A DNA stretch of 9,364 nucleotides, from assembly GCA_023390155.1 (NCBI GenBank), contig JAEWDJ010000004.1, forward strand, positions 1-9,364, read 5' to 3'. Numbering within the stretch: the stretch's first letter is position 1; every line of letters begins with the position of its first letter. A program made the translations under genes and the position numbers. Origin of the DNA: Actinomycetes bacterium. GTDB taxonomy: Bacteria > Actinomycetota > Actinomycetes > Actinomycetales > Microbacteriaceae. The notes below the pieces were generated by a model, which had not been told where the DNA came from, searched no databases, and was given only the letters and a program-made list of their open reading frames with translations. Of this stretch, positions 1 through 6,459 are shown one piece after another.

Positions 1-443
1 CGTCGGCGGCCAGCGCTTCGGGCGCGTCGGCCTCCGCCGGCGCCGCCGCGGCTGACAGCGCCGACGCTGACGCCCACGGCGCCGACGCACCCCGACGCAC
101 CGTCGTCGACTTCGCCGATCGACTGGACGACTCGCGGTTCTTCTCGTCGCTCTTCGACTTCACGTTCACCAGCTACGTCACCCGCAAGCTCGCCGGTCCG
201 GTCTACGTCGTCGGACTCGTGCTGATCGCGCTGGGGATCCTGGTCGGCTTCGCGCAGAGTCTCGCGATCGCCGTGTCGACGCAGTCGCCCGCCGGGGCGT
301 TCGCGTTCCTGCTGGGCGTGCTGGTGACCGTCGTCGCGGCGATCCTGGCGGTGCTGCTGCTGCGCGTCGGCATCGAGGTGTTCGTCGCGATCATCGAGAT
401 CGCGCAGAACACCCGCGGCCGGAGACGCCCGCCACGCGACTGA
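1..443 (+). CDS. DUF4282-type membrane protein, 3' part (start outside window)
   Basis: An open frame enters the window at position 3 and runs to TGA at 441-443, giving 146 residues; the start codon lies upstream. The first 30 or so visible residues are a low-complexity Ala/Ser/Gly/Asp stretch. Next comes a block with FFSSLFDFTFTSYVT, then a hydrophobic helix (about residues 64-81), a short polar loop, a second helix (about 91-112), and RVGIEVFVAIIEIAQNTR before a basic tail. The FDFxFxxxVT segment, two helices and an R-x-x-x-E-x-x-x-x-I-x-x-I pattern are what I recall of the DUF4282 family, whose function is unknown. An internal ATG would give only the last 74 residues, but the conserved block lies before it, so the longer frame is preferred. 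It ends 59 nt before dnaG and is probably a separate transcription unit. Confidence 0.75.
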   Translation, partial: SAASASGASASAGAAAADSADADAHGADAPRRTVVDFADRLDDSRFFSSLFDFTFTSYVTRKLAGPVYVVGLVLIALGILVGFAQSLAIAVSTQSPAGAFAFLLGVLVTVVAAILAVLLLRVGIEVFVAIIEIAQNTRGRRRPPRD

Positions 444-490
444 GCGGCGAGCGGTACGGCCTCCCGCGACCAGGGGTCGGTGCGGCTCAC

Positions 491-496
491 TAGAAT
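491..496 (+). promoter_or_regulatory. Candidate -10 box of dnaG (leaderless start)
   Basis: TAGAAT matches the actinobacterial -10 pattern TANNNT and ends six bases before the ATG at 503. Transcription would therefore start on or next to the A of the ATG, giving a leaderless mRNA. No GGAGG-like site is visible in front of this ATG, unlike the later genes, which supports the reading. No convincing TTGACA-like -35 box is seen about 17 bp upstream (around 468-473). Inferred from spacing and sequence only. Confidence 0.55.
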
Positions 497-502
497 CGAA
501 GC

Positions 503-2389
503 ATGGCAGGCCGGATTCGACAGAGCGACATCGAAGAGGTCAAGTCACGCACCAACATCGCCGACATCATCGGTGACCACGTCAGCCTCAAAACCGGCGG
601 CGTCGGTGCCCTCAAGGGGCTCTGCCCGTTCCACGACGAGAAGAGCCCGAGCTTCTACGTGCGGCCCGGCGTCGGGCGCTACCACTGCTTCGGCTGCGGC
701 GAAGGCGGCGACGTCTACGAGTTCCTGATCAAGATGGACCACGTCTCCTTCACCGACGCGGTCGAGCGGCTCGCCGGGCGAATCGGCTACCAGCTCCACT
801 ACGAGGAGGGCGGCGGCCCCAGCGAGAGCGGCGGCGCCAACCGCGCCCGGCTGCTCGCGGCGAACAGCGCGGCGGAGGAGTTCTTCCGCGAGCGCCTGAC
901 CGCCCCCGACGCGGAGCCGGGCCGGCGGTTCCTGGGGGAGCGCGGCTTCGGCGCCGACGCGGCGTCGCAGTTCGGCGTCGGTTTCGCGCCGAAGAGCTGG
1001 GACGAGCTCACCAAGCACCTCCGGTCGAAGGGCTTCACCCCCGACGAGCTGCTGGCCGCGGGCCTCGTCACGCAGGGCGACCGGGGCGTCTACGACCGCT
1101 TCCGCGGCCGGCTCGTCTGGCCCATCCGGGACGTCACCGGGCAGACCATCGGCTTCGGCGCCCGGCGCCTCCTCGACGACGACAAGGGCCCGAAGTATCT
1201 CAACACCCCCGAGACGGCGGTCTACAAGAAGGCCCAGGTGCTCTACGGCCTCGACCTCGCGAAGCGCGACATCTCGCGGAACGACCAGGTCGTGGTCGTC
1301 GAGGGCTACACCGACGTGATGGCGTGCCACCTGGCGGGGATCACGACCGCGGTCGCGACCTGCGGCACATCGTTCGGTGTCGACCACATCAAGGTGATCC
1401 GCCGGGTGATGGGCGACGACACCAGCCAGGGGTCGGTGATCTTCACCTTCGACCCCGACGCGGCGGGCCAGAAGGCCGCCGCCCGGGCGTTCGGCGAGGA
1501 GCAGCGCTTCTCGGCGCAGACGTACGTGGCCGTAGGGCCCGACGGGCTCGACCCCTGCGACCTGCGCCTGGCGAAGGGCGACGACGCGGTGCGACGCATG
1601 ATCGAGGCGAAGAAGCCGATGTTCGAGTTCATGATCCGCCAGGTCGTGGAGCGCTTCGACCTCGACAGCGTCGAGGGCCGCGCCGGCGCCCTGCGCGCCG
1701 GTGCGCCGATCGTGGCGACAATCCGCGACCCTGCCTCGCAGAACGGGTACACCCGCGAGCTTGCGCGTCTGTCGGGCGCCGATCTGCAGGATGCGCTGCG
1801 TGCGGTCCGCTCGGCGCAGCACAGCGCGCGCGGGAGCCGTGGTGATCAGGGAGTGCGCGGAGGCCAGGCGGGCCGAGGCGCCCCCGACACCGGCCCGGGC
1901 GGAGACACCGCCTCGGCCCCGCCCGTCCGCTCGGCCGACCTCGCCGACCCGACGCAGCGCACCGAACGCGAGTGCCTCATGGTGCTCCTGCAGCTGCCGG
2001 GTGAGATCGGCGCCGAGCGCGCCGCCCGTGCGGTGCAGGTGCCGTTCGTCAACCCCACCCACGCCGTCGTGCGCGACGCGATCGCGACGCAGCTGGCGAC
2101 CATGACGGAGCCCGGCTGGGTGGACCGTGTGCTGGCCGAGGTCCCGGAGGCGTACACCGCGACGGTCAACGGGCTCGCGGTCGGCGCGCTGCCGCAGGCG
2201 GGCGGCGACGCGGGACGCTACGCGCGCTCGATCCTCGACGGGCTGATCGACCGCGACCTGCTGCGCGAGAAGGCGGAGCTGACCTCCCGTCTGGCGCGGA
2301 CCGACCCGCAGGAGGCCGACCTCCGCCGGTCGCTCCAGGTCGCCCTGTCGTCGATCGACCAGGAGCGGATGCGGCTCCGCGCGGAGTAG
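503..2389 (+). CDS. dnaG: DNA primase DnaG
   Basis: This 628-residue protein synthesises RNA primers for chromosome replication and works with the replicative helicase DnaB. The N-terminal CHC2 zinc-binding domain shows C41, H44, C62 and C65. The central primase region has YDRFRGRLVWPIRD (about 197-210) and IGFGARRL (216-223). The TOPRIM catalytic domain shows VVVVEGYTDVMA with E267 and D271, then FDPDAAG with D317 and D319 as metal-binding acids. Residues about 440-485 are a Gly/Arg/Pro/Ala-rich linker, followed by a helical C-terminal domain that fits the DnaB-binding region. The length is normal for actinobacterial DnaG. The ATG at 503 is chosen because RIRQSDIEEVKSRTNIADII is the usual DnaG N-terminus and the start sits six bases after a -10 box. 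The neighbours are not rpsU and rpoD, so this is not the proteobacterial macromolecular synthesis operon. One residue differs from the commonest TOPRIM form: P318 replaces Gly in FDGD. Confidence 0.97.
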   Translation: MAGRIRQSDIEEVKSRTNIADIIGDHVSLKTGGVGALKGLCPFHDEKSPSFYVRPGVGRYHCFGCGEGGDVYEFLIKMDHVSFTDAVERLAGRIGYQLHYEEGGGPSESGGANRARLLAANSAAEEFFRERLTAPDAEPGRRFLGERGFGADAASQFGVGFAPKSWDELTKHLRSKGFTPDELLAAGLVTQGDRGVYDRFRGRLVWPIRDVTGQTIGFGARRLLDDDKGPKYLNTPETAVYKKAQVLYGLDLAKRDISRNDQVVVVEGYTDVMACHLAGITTAVATCGTSFGVDHIKVIRRVMGDDTSQGSVIFTFDPDAAGQKAAARAFGEEQRFSAQTYVAVGPDGLDPCDLRLAKGDDAVRRMIEAKKPMFEFMIRQVVERFDLDSVEGRAGALRAGAPIVATIRDPASQNGYTRELARLSGADLQDALRAVRSAQHSARGSRGDQGVRGGQAGRGAPDTGPGGDTASAPPVRSADLADPTQRTERECLMVLLQLPGEIGAERAARAVQVPFVNPTHAVVRDAIATQLATMTEPGWVDRVLAEVPEAYTATVNGLAVGALPQAGGDAGRYARSILDGLIDRDLLREKAELTSRLARTDPQEADLRRSLQVALSSIDQERMRLRAE

Positions 2390-2415
2390 CACCCGACCGG
2401 GGTCGATCGACGGAT

Positions 2416-2435
2416 TCCGCGCCTCCGTGCGCGGA
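2416..2435 (+). terminator. Hairpin just downstream of dnaG, possible terminator
   Basis: TCCGCGC (2416-2422) and GCGCGGA (2429-2435) form a perfect 7-bp stem with a 6-nt loop, beginning 27 nt after the dnaG stop. It is GC-rich but has no following T run, so it is not a canonical intrinsic terminator. In high-GC actinobacteria, hairpins without U tracts are often proposed as terminators. It could also be an mRNA end-stabilising structure or a chance repeat. Confidence 0.35.
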
Positions 2436-2490
2436 TGAGCGGCGAATTGTTGCGTGCGCGTAAAGAATTCGACTCGATTCGCGTCCGAAT

Positions 2491-2505
2491 GCCTGCCCTG
2501 CAGGC
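2491..2505. repeat. Inverted repeat in the transporter control region, possible operator
   Basis: GCCTGC-CCT-GCAGGC is a perfect 6-bp inverted repeat with a 3-nt centre, about 95-110 nt upstream of the binding-protein ATG. Just before it, ATTCG (2477-2481) and CGAAT (2486-2490) form a second short inverted repeat. The 210-nt gap 2390-2599 is relatively AT-rich around 2443-2490, which suits a promoter region, but no confident -35/-10 pair can be assigned. TAGGAA at 2515-2520, preceded by TGC, is a weak -10 candidate. Operator function is inferred only from symmetry and position. Confidence 0.3.
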
Positions 2506-2540
2506 GATCCGTGCTAGGAAATGGATACGCGATTCGGCAC

Positions 2541-2560
2541 CGAGGCTCTCGCACGCCTCG
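2541..2560 (+). repeat. Inverted repeat in the probable 5' leader of the binding-protein gene
   Basis: CGAGGC (2541-2546) and GCCTCG (2555-2560) form a 6-bp stem with an 8-nt loop, about 40 nt upstream of the binding-protein ATG. If the promoter lies further upstream this would be a leader hairpin. It does not cover the Shine-Dalgarno site at 2582-2590, and there is no sign of a known riboswitch fold. Confidence 0.25.
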
Positions 2561-2581
2561 CCGCATCGGTGATCCCACACC

Positions 2582-2590
2582 AGGAAGAGG
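2582..2590 (+). promoter_or_regulatory. Ribosome binding site of the substrate-binding protein gene
   Basis: AGGAAGAGG is a purine-rich Shine-Dalgarno sequence whose GAGG core lies 9 nt before the ATG at 2600. It settles the start, because the upstream ATG at 2521 opens a different frame with no such site and no lipoprotein signal. It is a clearly better site than anything before the next gene (permease at 4308). Confidence 0.75.
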
Positions 2591-2599
2591 TATTCGGAT

Positions 2600-4231
2600 A
2601 TGAGATCCGCACACAACGGCGGTCGGCGCCTGCTCGCCGTCTCGGCCGCGTTCGCGGCGTCGGCGCTGGTGCTCGCCGGCTGCTCCGGGAGCAACAGCAG
2701 CTCCGGCGGCGGCGGTGGCACGCTCACCATCGGCACGACCGACAAGATCACGTCGATCGACCCCGCCGGCTCGTACGACAACGGCTCGTTCGCCGTGAAG
2801 AACCAGGTCTACCCGTTCCTGCTGAACACCCCGTACGGCAGCCCGGACGTCAAGCCCGACATCGCAGAGAGCGCCGACTTCACCTCGCCGAACGAGTACA
2901 CGGTCAAGCTCAAGAAGGACCTGAAGTTCGCGAACGGCCACGACCTCACCTCGTCCGACGTCAAGTTCACCTTCGAGCGCCAGCTGAAGATCAACGACCC
3001 GAACGGTCCGGCGTCGCTGCTCGCGAACCTCGACAGCGTGTCGGCCCCCGACGACACCACCGTCGTCTTCAAGCTCAAGGTCGCCAACGACCAGACGTTC
3101 CCGCAGGTGCTCTCGAGCCCCGCCGGCCCGATCGTCGACGAGCAGGTGTTCTCGGCCGACAAGGTCACGCCCGACGCCGACATCGTCAAGGGCCACGCCT
3201 TCGCCGGTCAGTACGACATCACCAGCTACGACTTCAACAACCTGATCGCGTACAAGGCGAACCCGAACTACGACGGCCTGCTCGGCAAGCCGGCGACGGA
3301 GAAGGTCAACGTCAAGTACTACGCGGACTCGTCGAACCTGAAGCTCGACATCCAGAAGAACTCGATCGACGTCGCGTTCCGCAGCCTCTCGGCGACCGAC
3401 ATCGACAGCCTGAGCGGCGACAAGAACGTCAAGGTCGTCAAGGGCCCGGGCGGCGAGATCCGCTACATCGTGTTCAACTTCAACACGCAGCCGTTCGGCG
3501 CGACCACGCCGGAGGCCGACGCGGCCAAGGCCCTCGCCGTGCGCCAGGCGGCGGCCGACCTGGTCGACCGCGCCGCGATCGCGAAGCAGGTCTACAAGGA
3601 CACCTACACCCCGCTCTACTCCTTCGTCCCCGAGGGCCTGACCGGCGCGACCACCGTGCTGAAGGACCTCTACGGCGACGGCAACGGCGGCCCGAGCCTC
3701 GACAAGGCGAAGCAGACCCTCGAGGCCGCCGGCGTCACGACGCCGGTCGCGCTGAGCCTCCAGTACAACCCGGACCACTACGGCCCGTCCTCCGGCGACG
3801 AGTACGCGCTCGTCAAGGAGCAGCTGGAGAAGGGCGGCCTGTTCAAGGTCGACCTGCAGTCGACCGAGTGGGTGCAGTACTCCAAGGACCGCACCAACGA
3901 CGTGTACCCGGCCTACCAGCTCGGCTGGTTCCCGGACTACTCCGACGCCGACAACTACCTGTCGCCGTTCTTCATCAAGGAGAACTTCCTGGCGAACCAC
4001 TACGACAACGCCGACGTCCAGGCCCTCATCGAGAAGCAGCTCGGCGAGACCGACAAGGACGCCCGCACCAAGCTGATCGAGGAGATCCAGGCCAAGGTGG
4101 GCGCCGACCTCAGCACGCTGCCGCTGCTGCAGGGCGCCCAGGTGGCCGTCGTCGCCAAGGGCGTCTCGGGCGCCGACAAGACGCTCGACCCCTCGTTCAA
4201 GTTCCGTTACGCGGCCCTCTCGAAGAGCTGA
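2600..4231 (+). CDS. Peptide-type ABC transporter substrate-binding lipoprotein
   Basis: This 543-residue protein is the extracytoplasmic receptor of an oligopeptide/dipeptide-type importer (SBP_bac_5, cluster C, DppA/OppA-like). The N-terminus is a lipoprotein signal: a basic start with R9-R10, a hydrophobic core, and the lipobox LAGC with C28 as the lipidation site. A flexible Ser/Gly linker precedes the mature fold (from about residue 40). Family features include TSIDPAGSYDNG, the segment GHDLTSSDVKFTFER (close to the family pattern of a polar 'ltadDV.fs.er' stretch), IRYIVFNFNTQPFG, VRQAAADLVDRAAIAKQVY, and YQLGWFPDYSDADNYLSPFF near the C-terminus. The length is typical. The substrate cannot be read from the sequence; peptides are most likely, but relatives also bind nickel chelates, sugars, opines or heme. 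It is first in the operon, and a strong hairpin follows its stop, which could raise its yield relative to the permeases. Confidence 0.93.
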   Translation: MRSAHNGGRRLLAVSAAFAASALVLAGCSGSNSSSGGGGGTLTIGTTDKITSIDPAGSYDNGSFAVKNQVYPFLLNTPYGSPDVKPDIAESADFTSPNEYTVKLKKDLKFANGHDLTSSDVKFTFERQLKINDPNGPASLLANLDSVSAPDDTTVVFKLKVANDQTFPQVLSSPAGPIVDEQVFSADKVTPDADIVKGHAFAGQYDITSYDFNNLIAYKANPNYDGLLGKPATEKVNVKYYADSSNLKLDIQKNSIDVAFRSLSATDIDSLSGDKNVKVVKGPGGEIRYIVFNFNTQPFGATTPEADAAKALAVRQAAADLVDRAAIAKQVYKDTYTPLYSFVPEGLTGATTVLKDLYGDGNGGPSLDKAKQTLEAAGVTTPVALSLQYNPDHYGPSSGDEYALVKEQLEKGGLFKVDLQSTEWVQYSKDRTNDVYPAYQLGWFPDYSDADNYLSPFFIKENFLANHYDNADVQALIEKQLGETDKDARTKLIEEIQAKVGADLSTLPLLQGAQVAVVAKGVSGADKTLDPSFKFRYAALSKS

Positions 4232-4249
4232 GCCGGCTCGCCGGCAACC

Positions 4250-4280
4250 GGGGGCGGTCCGCGCAGTGCGGGCCGCCCCC
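4250..4280 (+). promoter_or_regulatory. Strong intercistronic stem-loop between binding protein and permease
   Basis: GGGGGCGG (4250-4257) pairs perfectly with CCGCCCCC (4273-4280). The stem continues inward through a T-G wobble (4258/4272) and CCGC/GCGG (4259-4262 with 4268-4271), giving about 13 bp and a 5-nt loop. It starts 19 nt after the binding-protein stop and ends 27 nt before the permease ATG. The following bases TCCTACG are not a T run, so full termination is not expected. Such elements in binding-protein operons commonly protect the upstream mRNA end or cause partial termination. A perfect 10-bp palindrome, GAGCCGGCTC, overlaps the stop codon at 4230-4239. Confidence 0.7.
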
Positions 4281-4307
4281 TCCTACGAACCACCACGATC
4301 GGACCCC

Positions 4308-5405
4308 ATGACCGCGACAGTCAGCACTCCGGCGCCCGGCACGGCACCCGGCCCCGAGCGCACGAAGGCGAAGCGACGATCGGGCGGCGGCCTCGGCCGC
4401 TACCTCCTCATCCGCGCGCTGCTCATCATCCCCACCATCTTCATCCTCGTCACCGTCGTCTTCTTCCTGATGCGGTCGACGGGCGACCCCATCACCGCCG
4501 CGCTCGGCGGCAAGCTGCCGCCGGCGCAGCTGGAGGCGCGCATCCACGAGGCGGGCTACGACCGGCCGCTGATCGTGCAGTATTTCGACTACCTCGGCAT
4601 GATCCTCCGCGGCGACTTCGGCACCACCTTCACGGACAACCAGCCGGTGACGCAGATCCTGCTCACCTACGGCGCCGCGACCCTCGAACTCGCCTTCTAC
4701 GCCCTGATCGTCGCGTTCATCGTCGGCATCCCGCTCGGGATGGTCGCCGCGTACTTCCGCGACAAGGGGCAGGACGCGGTGCTGCGAGTCTTCGCCATCA
4801 TCTGCTACGCGACCCCGGTGTTCTTCGCGGGCATGCTGCTGAAGCTGGTGTTCGCGGTCTGGCTGGACTGGCTGCCCGTCGCGGGCCGCGCCTCCACCGG
4901 CTCCGAGATCCAGATGCAGACGCTCGAGAACAAGACCGGCATCTACCTCATCGACTCGATCCAGACCGGTGACCCGGCCGTCGTGGGCGACGTGCTCGCG
5001 CACGCGATCCTCCCGGGCATCGCGCTCGGACTGCTGACCGCCGGCGTCTTCCTCCGCCTGGTGCGCACGAACGTGATCGGCACCCTCTCGACCGACTACG
5101 TCGACGCCGCCCGCTCGCGCGGCGTGCGGGAGAGCCGCCTGGTCCGCAAGCATGCGTACCGGCCGGCGCTCATCCCGATCATCACGGTCATCGGACTGCA
5201 GATCGCACTCCTCCTCGGCGGCGCGATCCTGACCGAGAAGACCTTCGAGTGGAAGGGGCTGGGCTTCCAGCTCTTCCATTACCTCTCGGCCCGCGACTTC
5301 GTGGCGGTGCAGGGCATGGTCGCCCTGCTCGCCGTGATCGTGGCGCTGACGAACTTCATCGTCGACGTCATCGCGGCGCTCATCGACCCGAGAGTGAGGT
5401 ACTGA
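4308..5405 (+). CDS. Peptide-type ABC transporter permease, DppB/OppB-like
   Basis: This 365-residue integral membrane protein is one half of the importer channel. Hydrophobic helices lie at about residues 31-55, 125-150, 158-185, 232-253, 285-308 and 333-357. The first is RYLLIRALLIIPTIFILVTV, typical of the DppB/OppB N-terminus. DYLGMILRGDFGTTF and the cytoplasmic coupling loop DYVDAARSRGVRESRLVRKHAYRPALIP (from about 263; the EAA motif) match the family, as does the ending ALIDPRVRY. An in-frame GTG at 4266 would add 14 residues, but it lies in the loop of the preceding hairpin, so the ATG at 4308 is preferred. That ATG has no good Shine-Dalgarno site; only GGA at 4301-4303 is near. About 30 polar, Pro/Ala/Lys/Arg-rich residues precede helix 1. 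The next permease starts 1 nt after its stop. Confidence 0.93.
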   Translation: MTATVSTPAPGTAPGPERTKAKRRSGGGLGRYLLIRALLIIPTIFILVTVVFFLMRSTGDPITAALGGKLPPAQLEARIHEAGYDRPLIVQYFDYLGMILRGDFGTTFTDNQPVTQILLTYGAATLELAFYALIVAFIVGIPLGMVAAYFRDKGQDAVLRVFAIICYATPVFFAGMLLKLVFAVWLDWLPVAGRASTGSEIQMQTLENKTGIYLIDSIQTGDPAVVGDVLAHAILPGIALGLLTAGVFLRLVRTNVIGTLSTDYVDAARSRGVRESRLVRKHAYRPALIPIITVIGLQIALLLGGAILTEKTFEWKGLGFQLFHYLSARDFVAVQGMVALLAVIVALTNFIVDVIAALIDPRVRY

Positions 5406-5406
5406 G

Positions 5407-6459
5407 ATGGCCGAGAGGCGCTCGCTCTTCTCCCGCCTCCCCGTCGTCCACCAGCTCCGCCAGAGCGTGGGCCTGCAGCGCGGGATGCTGATCGCCGGTC
5501 TGGTGATCACCGGGCTGTTCATCCTCGTCGCGATCTTCGCCCCCCTGATCGCGCCGTACGGGTTCGCCCAGCTGAGCGGGCCGGACGGCCAGTTCGGCTC
5601 GCAGAAGCCGCCGAGCGCCGAGAACATCTGGGGCACCACCGTCGGCGGCTACGACGTGTTCTCGCGCACGATCTGGGGCGCGCAGACCGCGCTGCTCGTG
5701 ATCGTCGTCGCGGTGATCCTGTCGATCTTCGCCGGCGTGGTGCTCGGCCTGGTCTCCGGCTACTTCGGCGGCTGGCTCGACCGGGTGCTCGTCGTCATCT
5801 GCGATGCGATCTACGCGTTCCCGTCGCTCCTGCTCGCGATCATCGTGGCCATCGTCGTGAGCGGCGGCCAGTCGAGCCTGTGGGGCGGCATCCTGGCCGC
5901 GGCGATCTCGATCACGGTGGTCTTCATCCCGCAGTACTTCCGGGTGATCCGGGCGGAGGCCGTACGGATCAAGTCCGAGGCGTACGTCGAGTCGGCGCGG
6001 GTCGTCGGTGCCAGCAACACCCGGATCATGTTCCGGCACGTGCTGCGCAACTCCACCCGCACGCTGCCGCTGATCTTCACGCTCAACTCCTCCGAGGCGA
6101 TCCTCACCCTGGCCGGCCTCGGCTTCCTCGGCTTCGGCATCGAGCCGACCGCCGCGGCGGAGTGGGGCTACGACCTCAACAAGGCGCTGTCCGACGTGAC
6201 GAGCGGCATCTGGTGGACCTCGGTCTTCCCCGGCGTCGCCATCGTGCTGGTGGTGCTCGGCATCACCCTGGTGGGCGAGAGCCTCAACGACCTGGCCGAT
6301 CCGCGCCTGCGCGGCCGTCGCCGGGCCGCGGCGGCGTCGGGCCAGGTGGCCGAGACGTCGGTGGTCCCGGGCGGTCCGCTCACGGCGGGGCCGGCGGGGC
6401 TGGATGGACTGGAGGGCGGCGAGTCCTTCGACGAGCACGGAATCGAGGTCCGGCCATGA
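5407..6459 (+). CDS. Peptide-type ABC transporter permease, DppC/OppC-like
   Basis: This 350-residue protein is the second permease subunit. Hydrophobic segments occur at about residues 26-50, 93-118, 127-152, 157-178, 220-245 and 270-293. The extracytoplasmic region contains GGYDVFSRTIWGAQTALLV, matching the DppC pattern of G-x-D-x-x-SR-x-x-x-GA. The EAA coupling loop is EAYVESARVVGASNTRIMFR with LP at 220-221, and the core ends ESLNDLADPRLRGR. After that core there is an extra tail of about 47 residues (304-350), rich in Ala, Gly and Pro and then acidic, with no recognisable domain. The ATG follows the previous stop by one base (TGAGATG), with GAGG at 5396-5399 inside the upstream gene as ribosome site (7-nt spacer), so translational coupling is likely. 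Its own stop overlaps the next start as ATGA. Confidence 0.93.
   Translation: MAERRSLFSRLPVVHQLRQSVGLQRGMLIAGLVITGLFILVAIFAPLIAPYGFAQLSGPDGQFGSQKPPSAENIWGTTVGGYDVFSRTIWGAQTALLVIVVAVILSIFAGVVLGLVSGYFGGWLDRVLVVICDAIYAFPSLLLAIIVAIVVSGGQSSLWGGILAAAISITVVFIPQYFRVIRAEAVRIKSEAYVESARVVGASNTRIMFRHVLRNSTRTLPLIFTLNSSEAILTLAGLGFLGFGIEPTAAAEWGYDLNKALSDVTSGIWWTSVFPGVAIVLVVLGITLVGESLNDLADPRLRGRRRAAAASGQVAETSVVPGGPLTAGPAGLDGLEGGESFDEHGIEVRP

Noticed and set aside
1820..1930. Repetitive Gly/Arg-rich stretch inside dnaG, considered as an insertion or frameshift
   Set aside because: The frame stays open, GC bias is unchanged, and flexible linkers before the DnaB-binding domain are normal in actinobacterial DnaG.
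2624..2683. Possible Tat signal in the binding protein (R9-R10)
   Set aside because: The residues around the pair (GGRRLLAV) lack the S/T-R-R-x-F-L-K context. An ordinary lipoprotein signal explains the region, although Tat export cannot be ruled out.
545..4000. Very long open frame on the minus strand (1151 codons) across dnaG and the binding-protein gene
   Set aside because: Its translation is a low-complexity Arg/Val/Ala/Glu/Leu-rich string with no domain, and it spans two well-supported genes and their control region. This is the usual antisense shadow of high-GC codon bias.
4266..4307. GTG start at 4266 for the DppB-like permease
   Set aside because: It falls in the loop of the strong hairpin at 4250-4280 and adds 14 residues with no family likeness; the ATG at 4308 is the better start.
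2521..4311. Plus-strand frame from ATG 2521 overlapping the binding-protein gene
   Set aside because: It is Arg/Pro-rich low complexity in another frame, has no ribosome site, and overlaps a clear lipoprotein gene.
4197..5639. Minus-strand frame (480 codons) opposite the first permease, rich in Asp/Glu/His
   Set aside because: The composition is the complement of a membrane protein gene, with no recognisable domain or ribosome site.
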